A stretch of 60,900 bases of DNA from Mycolicibacterium sp. 018/SC-01/001 (GCF_007096635.1 NZ_VKAA01000028.1:1-60900); one strand, 5' to 3'. Counted from the first letter of the stretch, positions 35,468 to 44,262 are shown. Made by a program: numbers and translations. Notes: generated by a model from the letters alone, not told the origin.

Positions 35468-36421
35468 TCAGCGGTTGGCGATGGTGGTGCGCTGCGTGCC
35501 CAGATCGAGGGTTCCGGAGGCGTTGCGGATCGATGCCGTCACGACGTCACCGGGACGCAGATAGGGCTTGCGCTGGTTCATCTTCACGAAGGCCGCCCAC
35601 AGCTTGTGTTCGGGCAGAAGCGCCGTGGCGAGGCGGCGGACCACGGCGGGGGGCGATCCCGCGACGATGCCGTGCGGTGTGCCGGTCAGCAGGACGTCAC
35701 CAGGGTCGGAGTTGCAGAATTCGCTCATCTCCGTGAGTGTTTCGGCCGGTTTGTAGAGCATGTTCGCGGTGTTGTCGCTCTGCCGCAGTGACCCGTTGAC
35801 CTCCAATCGCAGCTCCAGATCGTCGAGCAAGCCGAAGTCGTCGGGTTCGAGGACCGCGAGCACCGGTCCGAGCGGACAGAATCCGCGATAGCTCTTGCCT
35901 TTCAGGAACTGTCCCTGGGGCAGCTGGACGTCACGGGCCGAGAGGTCGTTGCCGATGGTCACGCCGAAGACGTACTCGGGGAGGTTCTCGGCGGTGACCA
36001 CGATGGGCGCGTCGACCCTGCCGCGCAGCACCAGTGCGAGTTCGATCTCGTAGTCGAGCAGGGTGACGTGGGCCGGGCGGACGACCGGATCGTACGGTCC
36101 GGTGACGGACGCGTCGGTTTTGTCGAAGAAGAGATTGAATTCCCGCGCGTCCGGGTCCATTCCGGATTCGATGGCGTGCTGGCGGTAGTTGGCGCCCTGG
36201 CACATCACCCGGCATGGAGTGGTGACCGGGGAGAGCAGGTCGACGTCGTTCAGCACGATCGTCCCTGGCTGCGTCGCGGCTGACGTCCAGTCGGCCTGAC
36301 CGTGCTCGATCAGGTCGGCGGTGCGCGGATAGTCTCCGCTCAGTGGCGAGATGCGTTCACCGGTGAGAACGCCCCACGACGCGCGCTCGTTGCGCGAGTA
36401 TCGGACGAGGTGGACGACCAT
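35468..36421 (-). CDS. Fumarylacetoacetate hydrolase family protein
   Basis: A 317-residue FAH-fold enzyme. CQGANYRQHAIESG near residue 75 gives the catalytic histidine, and the metal site is seen in DYEIELALV near residue 120 and in GVTIGNDLSARDVQ near residue 160; KSYRGFCPLGPVL and LLTGTPHGIVAG follow. Members hydrolyse or decarboxylate ring-cleavage products. It is the first gene of the five-gene catabolic operon; a TGGG-N8-CCAA operator-like site lies about 105 bases upstream. Confidence 0.88.
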   Translation of the reverse strand: MVVHLVRYSRNERASWGVLTGERISPLSGDYPRTADLIEHGQADWTSAATQPGTIVLNDVDLLSPVTTPCRVMCQGANYRQHAIESGMDPDAREFNLFFDKTDASVTGPYDPVVRPAHVTLLDYEIELALVLRGRVDAPIVVTAENLPEYVFGVTIGNDLSARDVQLPQGQFLKGKSYRGFCPLGPVLAVLEPDDFGLLDDLELRLEVNGSLRQSDNTANMLYKPAETLTEMSEFCNSDPGDVLLTGTPHGIVAGSPPAVVRRLATALLPEHKLWAAFVKMNQRKPYLRPGDVVTASIRNASGTLDLGTQRTTIANR

Positions 36422-36524
36422 CGACGACTCCTGGTCTGCCGGTCCCTCGACCGGCTCGATGGCCAGTCAACCGCGGGGCGGAACCGCGACACCTGGTCTC
36501 GAGTTCAAAAGTGGCGCGCCGAAG

Positions 36525-36540
36525 TGGGATGTCAGTCCAA
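36525..36540. promoter_or_regulatory. Operator-like site upstream of the FAH operon
   Basis: TGGGATGTCAGTCCAA, 13 of 16 bases identical to the palindrome TTGGATTACAGTCCAA at 39174-39189 before the P450 operon. It overlaps the end of the pucR-like gene and is 104 bases before the FAH start. Confidence 0.5.
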
Positions 36541-37833
36541 TGGGTGTGACGTCGGTCCCAGGACGACGTCACCGAGCTCGTCGACCAGGGTGAGTGCAGC
36601 GTGCACCTGCAGGCGGCGCACCGTCGCGGGCCGGCCACGCAGCTGCTCTGCGCGCTGCACGCGGTAGGCGACGGTGTTCCTCGCGACCTGCAGATCCGCC
36701 GCGGCACCGGCCAGGCTTCGGTCCCGGTCGAGGTAGCACTTCAGGGTGTCGCGCACGGTTCTCACCGCCTCGGAACGGCCTGCCAAGTCCCCGAGTTCAC
36801 GCGCGACGAACTCCCGGGCGGCGGCCAGGTCGGTGCTGAGCATTGCCACGATGTCCAAGTCCTCGTAACAGTACACGCGGGCCGCTCGCGTCGACATGGA
36901 GCCGATTCTGGCCACTTCCGTTGCGCGCCGGTGGGTCTCGCGGAAGCCGTCGATTCCGGCACCCGCTGTCCCGATTGCGATACGGACTCCCGGCGGGGGT
37001 GGGGCCGCGGGCATCACTGCCTCAGGTGGTGTCGTCGTCCGCGAACCCCAGGCCCACACGCGCTGCGCACCGACGGGGAGGACGAGTGTCGAGGCGCAGC
37101 CCGCCGCGCTCAGGGTCTCCGCCGCAACGGCCTTGAGCTGCGCCGGTTCGGCGGACTCTGCCGGCCCGGTCCAGACGATGATCCCGAGGTGCCAGCGGTT
37201 CAGGTCGTAGCCGAGGACTCGAACGGCCCGATCGGTGGGCACGGGGTTTCCCGCCAGCACGTCTTCCACGATCTGCATGCGGAGCGCGACCGAACTCGCC
37301 AGCCATTCCTCGTGGGCGCGCGTGTATTCCGCGGCCATATGCGTGGTGAGGACGTCGACGACGCCGAAGAGCACCTCGTTGATGCGTCGCATCTCCGAGA
37401 ACCGCTCCGCCTCGGGCACGAGACGTTCGGCTGCGTCGAGGAGGAACCCGACCGCCGTGGAGTGGGCGAGATGAATGCTCCTCAGCATGTGCTCGATCCC
37501 TATGCCGCGTGCGACCACCTCCATCGGCCCCGCCAGGATTTCGGGCATCGTCGCAAACGCCACGTCGTCGTCGAGCGCGACCAGCGACAGCGCACCCAGC
37601 GCAACCGCTTCGCACCCCCGGGCGACCTCGTCTGCGACGACGTCCACGGCCAGCTCGGGTATCGCGGCGGTGACGCGCGAGGCCATGAACGCGCCCAGTT
37701 CGATGGCCCAGCCCGTCGGACCGGGGCCCAGCGCTTCGGCCACCAGCTGGGCTCGTTCCGGCAGTGCAGAGGCGTCCGGGAAGGCATGCGGCGCTTGCGG
37801 TTCGAGTGCAGCGAACCAGGGCTTGATCCGCAC
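36532..37833 (-). CDS. PucR/CdaR family transcriptional regulator
   Basis: A 433-residue regulator. The middle contains the GGDEF-like PucR domain (about residues 180-300), and the C-terminal helix-turn-helix reads LDRDRSLAGAAADLQVARNT near residue 395 and ends VHAALTLVDELG. It begins at a GTG 13 bases after the P450 stop, so it is co-transcribed with the P450; a longer frame to 37968 would overlap that gene. Regulators of this type commonly sense a pathway substrate; its position between the two catabolic units suggests control of both. Confidence 0.82.
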   Translation of the reverse strand: MRIKPWFAALEPQAPHAFPDASALPERAQLVAEALGPGPTGWAIELGAFMASRVTAAIPELAVDVVADEVARGCEAVALGALSLVALDDDVAFATMPEILAGPMEVVARGIGIEHMLRSIHLAHSTAVGFLLDAAERLVPEAERFSEMRRINEVLFGVVDVLTTHMAAEYTRAHEEWLASSVALRMQIVEDVLAGNPVPTDRAVRVLGYDLNRWHLGIIVWTGPAESAEPAQLKAVAAETLSAAGCASTLVLPVGAQRVWAWGSRTTTPPEAVMPAAPPPPGVRIAIGTAGAGIDGFRETHRRATEVARIGSMSTRAARVYCYEDLDIVAMLSTDLAAAREFVARELGDLAGRSEAVRTVRDTLKCYLDRDRSLAGAAADLQVARNTVAYRVQRAEQLRGRPATVRRLQVHAALTLVDELGDVVLGPTSHPLD

Positions 37834-37846
37834 CGGCGGATCTTTG

Positions 37847-39139
37847 TCAGCCAACGTCGATCGGCAGGGTCGCCCATCCGCGCAGCACGCGGGTGTCGCG
37901 TCGTCGGCCGCCACCGGCCAGCGTGGGGTCCGGGTATCGATCGAAGAACGTGCGCAGACCGATCGCACCCTCCGACCTGGCGAGTGCGGCGCCCAGACAG
38001 AAGTGCCGGCCCCCGGAGAACGACAGGTGCCGCCCCGCGTTCTCGCGGGTCACGTCGAAGACGTGGGGGTTCGCGAAAACCTCGGGGTCCCGGTTGGCGC
38101 CGGCCAGATACAGCACGACCCCATCACCGGCCCGGATCGTGTGTCCCGCGATCTCGGTGTCCGCCACGGCGATGCGCGCGGTGAGCTGTACCGGCGATTC
38201 GAGCCGCAGGATCTCCTCGACGGCGTTGGGCCACAGGTCGGGTTGTTCACGCAGCAGACCCAATTGATCAGGGTGGCGGAGCAGGAGTTCGATCCCGTTA
38301 CCGAGCAGATTCACCGTGGTCTCGAAACCCGCGGCCAGCACCAGACCTGCGGTGGCGAGCAACTCGGAGTCATCGAGTCGGGTGCCGTCGTCGGTGGCGT
38401 CGATGAGCTGACTCATCAGATCGTCTCCCGGCGAGGTTCTCAACTCCCGAATGTGCTGTGTCAACCACTCCGTGAAACTGCTGAGGCCCTCCTCGACGCG
38501 AAGGAACTGAGGCCAGGACAACCCGATATCGAGGCTCGGGGCCGCGAGTTCACCGAACTGCAGGATCTTCGGACGATCCTGTTCGGGTACGCCGAGGATG
38601 TCGCCGATCACCGTCACCGGCAGCTGCGAGCAGTATCGGTCGACGATGTCCACGACGCCGGACTCGCCGTCGAGATCTTTGATGAGCTCGACGGCAGTGG
38701 ACTCGATGCGCTCCTGCAGCGCCGCCACCGCCCGGGCGGTGAAGACCGAGGAGACGGTTCGGCGGTAGCGGGTGTGGTCGGGCGGCTCCACCGACAGCAG
38801 CGAGGGGGGGAGCAGCGGGTGGATGCGGTCACGGGCGCGCAAGCGTTCCTCGATTCGGCCGAGGAGCGACGGCAGGGAGTTGCCGCTCGTCGTCACGGCG
38901 AAGTCGTCGGAGCGCAGAACCTGATGGACGACGCCGTGATCGGCTGTCAGCCAGGCCGCGCGAGCGCGGGCGAGTTTCCCGTGGCTGCGGATCTCGTCGG
39001 AGAACTCGCCGGGGTTCGCGCGCGCGGCGGGATCGGCGATCAATCGACCCTGGAGGTCGCCGCGGCGGGCCCCGACCGTGGTGAGTGCGCGAATCACGCC
39101 GTGCAGAGTCAACCAGTGCAGGCGCTGTCGAACCGTCAT
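37847..39139 (-). CDS. Cytochrome P450
   Basis: A 430-residue soluble bacterial P450. The I-helix motif AAGFETT is near residue 245, the ExxR pair in EEILRLESP near residue 285, and the heme-binding loop FSGGRHFCLG near residue 355, with cysteine as the axial ligand. The SVEPPDHTRYRRTV segment is typical of class I enzymes. No ferredoxin gene is adjacent, so electrons must come from elsewhere. The ATG at 39139 is preferred to 39169. Two TTGG-N8-CCAA palindromes lie just upstream. It probably opens or demethylates the substrate of the cluster. Confidence 0.9.
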   Translation of the reverse strand: MTVRQRLHWLTLHGVIRALTTVGARRGDLQGRLIADPAARANPGEFSDEIRSHGKLARARAAWLTADHGVVHQVLRSDDFAVTTSGNSLPSLLGRIEERLRARDRIHPLLPPSLLSVEPPDHTRYRRTVSSVFTARAVAALQERIESTAVELIKDLDGESGVVDIVDRYCSQLPVTVIGDILGVPEQDRPKILQFGELAAPSLDIGLSWPQFLRVEEGLSSFTEWLTQHIRELRTSPGDDLMSQLIDATDDGTRLDDSELLATAGLVLAAGFETTVNLLGNGIELLLRHPDQLGLLREQPDLWPNAVEEILRLESPVQLTARIAVADTEIAGHTIRAGDGVVLYLAGANRDPEVFANPHVFDVTRENAGRHLSFSGGRHFCLGAALARSEGAIGLRTFFDRYPDPTLAGGGRRRDTRVLRGWATLPIDVG

Positions 39140-39172
39140 GACGCCAGAGTAGAGACAACGGGGCATCAACTA

Positions 39173-39190
39173 CTTGGATTACAGTCCAAG
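39173..39190. promoter_or_regulatory. Palindromic operator before the P450 operon
   Basis: CTTGGA (39173-39178), TTACAG, TCCAAG (39185-39190): perfect 6-base arms, 34 bases upstream of the P450 ATG. The core is TTGG-N8-CCAA and is nearly repeated before the FAH operon. Confidence 0.55.
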
Positions 39191-39206
39191 GCCAGCCCCC
39201 AGCGCG

Positions 39207-39222
39207 TTGGTCATGGGACCAA
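39207..39222. promoter_or_regulatory. Second TTGG-N8-CCAA palindrome
   Basis: TTGGTC (39207-39212), ATGG, GACCAA (39217-39222). Perfect 6-base arms, with the same TTGG-N8-CCAA geometry as the site 33 bases away. It follows the TetR stop, so it may also act as a small terminator hairpin. Confidence 0.45.
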
Positions 39223-39226
39223 GGCG

Positions 39227-39946
39227 TCAGCCGACTGACACCGTGAGGTGGAGCCGGTAGACGATCCGGAGCGCTTGCGCGGGCTCGCCACCGTCGAACA
39301 CCGCGGCGTGGATTCCACGCATGGCGCCCGTGATTTCGTGAGCTGCCGCGCGCACGTCGGTGTCGGGATCGATGGCCCCGCCGGCAGCGCATTGTGCCAA
39401 GAGCTGCTCGACGGCGTGTTCGAAGGTGTCGTGCCATCGCTGGGAGAAGCATTCCGAACGCGGGACTCCGAGGTCGCGGAACAGGACATGCGCCGACGGT
39501 GTGGCGTAGATGGCTTCGGCGGACAGGCCCAGGAACGTGCTCAACTGCGACAGCGGGTCGGCGGGCCATTGGGCTTCCCGATACCGGTGCTGCATTGCCT
39601 CGACGAGGACCATGGCCGCGTTGTCGATCGCTGCTCGGAACAGTTCGCGCTTGCTCTCGAAGTGATGGAAGGCCGTGCGCAGCGCGACGCCGGAGTGCCG
39701 GGCGACGTCCTCGACGGTGATCTGGCTGTAGTCCTGGTCGCGGAGAAGCTCCTGCGTGGCGAGCATCAGGCGCAGATCGGTGGGAACGGAACCGGTGCCG
39801 CCGGCGGAGGCGGCATTGATCCATCGGTGCACGGTGGACGGGTGTACGCCCGCCTCTTCGGCAACGACGGCTACCGAGTGACCGCTGAGCACTCGTTCGA
39901 CAGCGGCCTGCCGCGCGGCGATTCCGCGACTCGACCTATCGGCCAT
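39227..39946 (-). CDS. TetR regulator with an extra N-terminal HTH
   Basis: A 239-residue protein with two DNA-binding units. Residues 8-40 (RQAAVERVLSGHSVAVVAEE, AGVHPSTVHRWI) form a resolvase/homeodomain-like helix-turn-helix; after a glycine/alanine linker the usual TetR unit follows (LRDQDYSQITVEDVARHSGV, then TAFHHFESKRELF) and a helical ligand domain. The frame opens at 40234, but the ATG at 39946 is the best start. It lies between the P450 operon and a divergent SDR, with a TTGCAT-N5-ATGCAA palindrome in the shared promoter. Confidence 0.82.
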   Translation of the reverse strand: MADRSSRGIAARQAAVERVLSGHSVAVVAEEAGVHPSTVHRWINAASAGGTGSVPTDLRLMLATQELLRDQDYSQITVEDVARHSGVALRTAFHHFESKRELFRAAIDNAAMVLVEAMQHRYREAQWPADPLSQLSTFLGLSAEAIYATPSAHVLFRDLGVPRSECFSQRWHDTFEHAVEQLLAQCAAGGAIDPDTDVRAAAHEITGAMRGIHAAVFDGGEPAQALRIVYRLHLTVSVG

Positions 39947-39980
39947 CCGCCGATCGTACGGCCAGCGCTTGTTGCAATTT

Positions 39981-39997
39981 TTGCATTCCACATGCAA
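39981..39997. promoter_or_regulatory. TetR-type operator TTGCAT-N5-ATGCAA
   Basis: Perfect interrupted palindrome (arms 39981-39986 and 39992-39997) between the TetR start (39946) and the divergent SDR start (40070). Further TTGCA and GCATCAA words flank it. Confidence 0.55.
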
Positions 39998-40069
39998 TAG
40001 TCGCATCAATGAGGCGGTGCCCTGTCGGGCGATCCGGACTGGGCAGCCGATATGCAAGGGAGGCATACG

Positions 40070-40864
40070 GTGAGCAAAGACGACCGAAAGGCTCGCGCGC
40101 TGGTGACCGGTGCCAGCTCTGGAATCGGGGAGGCATTCGCCGAGGCGCTCGCTGCGCGCGGTTGCGACCTGGTGCTGGTGGCGCGCCGCCGGGATCGGCT
40201 CGACCGCTTGGCGAAACGGCTGGAAAAGACACACGGAATCGTCTGCACCACAGTCGTTGTGGATCTCGCGGAGCCGAATCCAGGGGGCCGTCTACGGGAA
40301 CTCGTCGATGGGGACATCGACCTGTTGATCAACAGCGCCGGGTTCGCCACCCAGGGGCCCTTCATCGAAGGTGACGCCGACGACTTCGCCCGCGTTCTGG
40401 CCGTCGACGTCGGAGCGGTCGTGGATCTGTGCCGGGCCTTCCTCCCGGACATGGTTCGGCGACGCCGCGGAGCCATCATGAACGTGTCCAGTACGACGGC
40501 CTACCAACCGGTTCCGAGCCTGGCCGTCTACGCCGCGGCAAAAGCCTTCGTGCTCAGTTTCAGTCAGTCCCTGTGGTACGAAGCCCGACAACACGGCGTC
40601 ACCGTGTTCTCGTTCGCGCCCGGTCCGACGCATACCGAGTTCTTCGACGTGATCGGTGACAACGCCACCGCCGTCGGCCGCATGCAGTCCGCTCACCAGG
40701 TCGCGGCGGCCGGCTTGCGGGCACTCGACCGCCGGTTCACCCCGCCGTCCGCGGTCTCGGGCGTCAGCAACACGATCACCGCGGCACTGGCGCGGCTCGT
40801 CCCGCGACGTGTGCTGATGCCGGCGCTCGCCCGATCGCTACGACCTGTCGACTCCACACGGTGA
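40070..40864 (+). CDS. SDR family oxidoreductase
   Basis: A 264-residue short-chain dehydrogenase of the YqjQ/DltE-like kind: TGASSGIGEAF near residue 15, VARRRDR, DLLINSAGFA near residue 85, SSTTAYQP and YAAAK near residue 155, then FAPGPTHTEF. ARRRD after the second strand suggests NADP(H). The frame opens at 40052, but AAGGGAGG lies 6 bases before the GTG at 40070. It is divergent from the two-HTH TetR gene, which probably controls it. The substrate is unknown. Confidence 0.85.
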   Translation: MSKDDRKARALVTGASSGIGEAFAEALAARGCDLVLVARRRDRLDRLAKRLEKTHGIVCTTVVVDLAEPNPGGRLRELVDGDIDLLINSAGFATQGPFIEGDADDFARVLAVDVGAVVDLCRAFLPDMVRRRRGAIMNVSSTTAYQPVPSLAVYAAAKAFVLSFSQSLWYEARQHGVTVFSFAPGPTHTEFFDVIGDNATAVGRMQSAHQVAAAGLRALDRRFTPPSAVSGVSNTITAALARLVPRRVLMPALARSLRPVDSTR

Positions 40865-40922
40865 AGTCAGCACGTAAACCTCTGAGCAGCAGCCATTTTG
40901 ATCTTCGAGATAGGAGCTCACC

Positions 40923-41903
40923 ATGATTCTGGTCACCAGCGCAGCCGGTGGCGTCGGACGCCCCCTGGTCCGACAGCTCGTCGCTGACGGGCAGCCCGTT
41001 CGGGCGTTCGTGAAGAACGACGAGCAGGCGCGACGGTCGCGAGCAGACGGGGCGACCGAGACCGTGCTCGGTGACCTGAGGCGACCCGGCGATCTGGAGA
41101 ACGCGCTGCGCGGAGCCCGCCAGATCTACCATGCCGCGCCCACTCAGCTGATCGACGAACGTCCGGTGGCTGAGCGACTGATCGCGGCGGCCACAGCAGA
41201 GGAGCTCGAGCACGTCGTGTTCCATTCGGTCATCCACCCTGACATCGCCGAACTTCCACACCATCGGCAGAAGCTCGAGGTCGAAGGACTCCTGCGCGAC
41301 TCGGGCCTGCCCGTGACAGTGCTGCGCCCCTCGCATTACATGCAGAACGTTCTGGACTTCTGGGCCTTCTTCAGCTCCGGGCTCCTGCCGTACCCCACCT
41401 CGCCCGACAGCCGTATGGGTGTCGTCGACGTGGAGGACATCGCCACCGCGGCGGCCACCGTGTTGACCAAGCCCGACGGGCACATCGGAAAGACCTATGA
41501 CTTGTCGACGGTCGAACTCACCCGCCACGACATGGCGCGCATCTGGAGCACGGTGCTCGGCCACCCCATGAGGGCTGTCCGAATTCCCCCGCAGGCGCTG
41601 AAGAATCCGCTGACGGCCGTCGCGCCGTTCGGTTCTGCCATTGTCACATCGTTGCTGTCGACCCGACTGCGGTCCCTTCCCGACATCATTCGGGGATTAC
41701 GCGAGGCGCCGAACACGCGGGGATTCCAGAGCTGGTCGCAGGACGCGAAAGACACGTACGTCCAGATGATGACGTTCTACGACACGCATGGGCTCCCCGC
41801 CGGCGACTTCGACGATCTGCCGAAGGTGTTGCCGCGGCCGGCAATCGGTTACGAGCAGTTCGCCCGCCGCACCGCTGCTGAACGCGGGGCGGCGGCGCGT
41901 TGA
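40923..41903 (+). CDS. NmrA/SDR_a-type NAD(P)-binding protein
   Basis: A 326-residue atypical short-chain dehydrogenase. The nucleotide loop ILVTSAAGGVGRPLV is at the N-terminus; VVFHSVIHP takes the place of the usual YxxxK region, and the HRQKLEVEGLLRDSGLPVTVLRP stretch matches NmrA-like reductases and redox sensors. GATAGGAG precedes the ATG. It follows the SDR by 58 bases. Whether it is catalytic or a sensor is open. Confidence 0.8.
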   Translation: MILVTSAAGGVGRPLVRQLVADGQPVRAFVKNDEQARRSRADGATETVLGDLRRPGDLENALRGARQIYHAAPTQLIDERPVAERLIAAATAEELEHVVFHSVIHPDIAELPHHRQKLEVEGLLRDSGLPVTVLRPSHYMQNVLDFWAFFSSGLLPYPTSPDSRMGVVDVEDIATAAATVLTKPDGHIGKTYDLSTVELTRHDMARIWSTVLGHPMRAVRIPPQALKNPLTAVAPFGSAIVTSLLSTRLRSLPDIIRGLREAPNTRGFQSWSQDAKDTYVQMMTFYDTHGLPAGDFDDLPKVLPRPAIGYEQFARRTAAERGAAAR

Positions 41904-41921
41904 GTGGGTATCCCCAACCTC

Positions 41922-42722
41922 ATGACCCGCATCCTCGTCGTGTTCGCGGTACTCCTCGTCGCCGCCGCTGGCTCGCCCGCGACAACCGAAGCGCAGCCCG
42001 CCACGCCGCGGAACCCCACCGCGCCCGCCGACTTCGTCGTGTTGTCCGACATCGACTCGACGATCCTGCATGACATCCGTTACGCGACGCCGCACAACTT
42101 CACCGGTGAACCGGTCGCCGGCTACACGGAGCCGTTGTGCATCCTGACCCGCGCTGCAGCCGACGCGCTGTCCAGAGCGCAACGCCTTCTCCTGACGCAG
42201 GGCTATTCACTCAAGGTCTACGACTGCTACCGGCCTCAGCGCGCCGTCGACTATTTCGTCTCCTGGGCCCAGGACATCCCTGATCAACGCATGAAGGCCG
42301 AGTTCTATCCGCGGGTGGACAAAACCACCCTGTTCGCCGACGGCTACATCGCCGACAAGTCCGGTCACAGCCGCGGCAGCACCGTCGACCTGACGGTGGT
42401 ACGGCTGCCGGCCGCCACGACAGCGCCCTACGTCGTCGGCCAACCTCTGGTGGATTGTGCTGCACCACAACCGGTTCGCTTCCCCGACAACAGCATCGAC
42501 ATGGGCACCGGCTTCGACTGCTTCGACACGCTCAGCCACACGTTCGACCCACGTGTTCAGGGCGCTCAGCTGTCGAACCGACTGCTTCTGAAGGACGCGC
42601 TGGAGGCGCAAGGGTTCGAGTTCTACGACAGCGAGTGGTGGCACTTCACGCTCGCCGACGAACCGTATCCCGACACCTTCTTCGACGTCCCCGTCGACCG
42701 GGCAGCCGTCCACCCCCGCTGA
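41922..42722 (+). CDS. Exported VanX-like D-Ala-D-Ala dipeptidase
   Basis: A 266-residue M15D peptidase with an N-terminal signal peptide (RILVVFAVLLVAAAGSPA), so it acts outside the membrane. Zinc and catalytic residues appear in YDCYRPQRAV, SGHSRGSTVDLT (His and Asp ligands), GTGFDCF and EWWHF (catalytic Glu and His ligand). Such enzymes cut D-Ala-D-Ala; the exported form suggests recycling of wall dipeptide rather than vancomycin resistance, as no vanHA genes are present. The ATG at 41922 places the signal correctly; a GTG at 41904 is also in frame. Confidence 0.85.
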   Translation: MTRILVVFAVLLVAAAGSPATTEAQPATPRNPTAPADFVVLSDIDSTILHDIRYATPHNFTGEPVAGYTEPLCILTRAAADALSRAQRLLLTQGYSLKVYDCYRPQRAVDYFVSWAQDIPDQRMKAEFYPRVDKTTLFADGYIADKSGHSRGSTVDLTVVRLPAATTAPYVVGQPLVDCAAPQPVRFPDNSIDMGTGFDCFDTLSHTFDPRVQGAQLSNRLLLKDALEAQGFEFYDSEWWHFTLADEPYPDTFFDVPVDRAAVHPR

Positions 42723-42846
42723 CACCCCTCACGCAACCTGGGAGATGGCTGTGAGGTGGTGGCAACACGACTGTTCACACCCCGTTGCGAATCGGCAATA
42801 CGATCCGGGAACCCTTCGGACAACGGCCCCTCCCGAAAGGTTCTCC

Positions 42847-43707
42847 ATGTCGTATGTGAGCCCGAGTGAGTTCGTCGGCAAGATGATCGACGCCGGTGAG
42901 TCGAAAGCGCTGATGTCGACCCGAGACACGTTGATTCGATCGTTCATGGCGGGCGCCATCCTCGCCCTCGCTGCGGCGTTCGCCGTGAGCATCACCGTGC
43001 AGACCGGTAACGCGTTGCTCGGCGCGGTCCTGTTCCCGGTCGGTTTCTGCCTCCTCTATCTCCTCGGATTCGACCTCCTGACAGGCGTTTTCACCCTCGT
43101 CCCCCTGGCCATGCTCGACAAGCGCCGCGGCGTGACCTTCAGGTCGATGATGCGCAACTGGGGCCTGGTCTTCGTCGGCAACTTCGCCGGCGCCATCCTG
43201 GTGGCGCTCATGATGGCGATCGTCTTCACCTACGGCTTCAGTGTCGACCCCAACGAGGTCGGCCAGCGGCTCGGCGAGATCGGGCACAGCCGCACGGTGG
43301 GATACGCCGAGCACGGCGCCGCAGGCATGCTGACACTGTTCATCCGCGGCGTGCTGTGCAACTGGATGGTCTCCACCGGCGTCGTGGCGGCGATGATGTC
43401 CACCAGCGTCTCGGGCAAGGTCATCGCGATGTGGATGCCCATCATGCTGTTCTTCTACATGGGTTTCGAGCACTCCATCGTGAACATGTTCCTGTTCCCG
43501 TCGGGACTCATGCTCGGTGGCGACTTCTCGATCGGCGACTATCTGATCTGGAACGAAATACCCACGGTGATAGGCAATCTCGTCGGCGGACTGACATTCG
43601 TCGGGCTGACGCTCTTCGCCACACACGCCCGGACCGGCGACACACGACTGGTCGAACTACCCTCGGAGGATCGCTCGCTGATGACGACAGGACGGAGTGC
43701 TCGATGA
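42847..43707 (+). CDS. Formate/nitrite transporter (FNT) family channel
   Basis: A 286-residue FNT channel with six helices. It begins SYVSPSEFVGKMIDAGESKA, the normal FNT start, and has LLTGVFTLVP in helix 2 region, NFAGAILVALM, GVLCNWMV near residue 175 and GFEHSIVNMF near residue 210, whose histidine is the central pore residue. An earlier start at 42745 would add an unlike tail. The stop overlaps the cyanase start (ATGA at 43704-43707), so the channel probably carries cyanate, nitrite or bicarbonate for that enzyme. Confidence 0.85.
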   Translation: MSYVSPSEFVGKMIDAGESKALMSTRDTLIRSFMAGAILALAAAFAVSITVQTGNALLGAVLFPVGFCLLYLLGFDLLTGVFTLVPLAMLDKRRGVTFRSMMRNWGLVFVGNFAGAILVALMMAIVFTYGFSVDPNEVGQRLGEIGHSRTVGYAEHGAAGMLTLFIRGVLCNWMVSTGVVAAMMSTSVSGKVIAMWMPIMLFFYMGFEHSIVNMFLFPSGLMLGGDFSIGDYLIWNEIPTVIGNLVGGLTFVGLTLFATHARTGDTRLVELPSEDRSLMTTGRSAR

Positions 43708-44153
43708 CCCCGATCATGGCCAAGAACGAGGCCGCGGAGCTGATCAAGGCCGCGCGCATCCGCAAGAAGCTCGAATGGTCTGACATCGCGGCGGAGATCG
43801 ATGCGCCCCTGGTGTGGTGCGTGGCCGCCCTGCTCGGCCAGCACCCCATGCCGGCCGCTCAGGCCGAGCGGGTGTGCGCGCTGCTCGAGCTCGGCAGCGA
43901 GGTGGCCGAGAGCCTCGCCCTGCAACCCAGCCGCGGACTCGACCCCGCGCTCATGTCCGATCCGACCATCTACCGATTCCACGAGGCGCTCGCCGTCTAC
44001 GCGCCCGCAATCAAGGAGCTGATCCACGAGGAGTTCGGTGACGGCATCATGAGCGCCATCAACTTCAAGGTCGACATCAAACGCCGCGAGGATCCCGACG
44101 GCGACCGAGTCGTGGTCACCTTCGACGGGAAGTTCCTCGACTACCGCTGGTGA
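43704..44153 (+). CDS. cynS: Cyanate hydratase (cyanase)
   Basis: A 149-residue cyanase, which converts cyanate and bicarbonate to ammonia and carbon dioxide in a decamer. The N-terminal helix bundle is of phage-repressor type, and the C-terminal catalytic part has the triad in order: Arg91 and Glu94 (YRFHEAL) and Ser117 (GDGIMSAINF). The ending VVVTFDGKFLDYRW is typical. It is translationally coupled to the FNT channel upstream, so uptake and breakdown of cyanate form one unit; no CynR or carbonic anhydrase gene is adjacent. Confidence 0.95.
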   Translation: MTPIMAKNEAAELIKAARIRKKLEWSDIAAEIDAPLVWCVAALLGQHPMPAAQAERVCALLELGSEVAESLALQPSRGLDPALMSDPTIYRFHEALAVYAPAIKELIHEEFGDGIMSAINFKVDIKRREDPDGDRVVVTFDGKFLDYRW

Positions 44154-44262
44154 TCCGAACACCACTCGCGTGCCGACGCCGATCACGGCAGCCTGGGTAC
44201 TTGCTGTGAGTTGACGAGTTCCAGGGCTGAAGACCCTCGCGCCGGGGTAAGGAAACCCGCAG

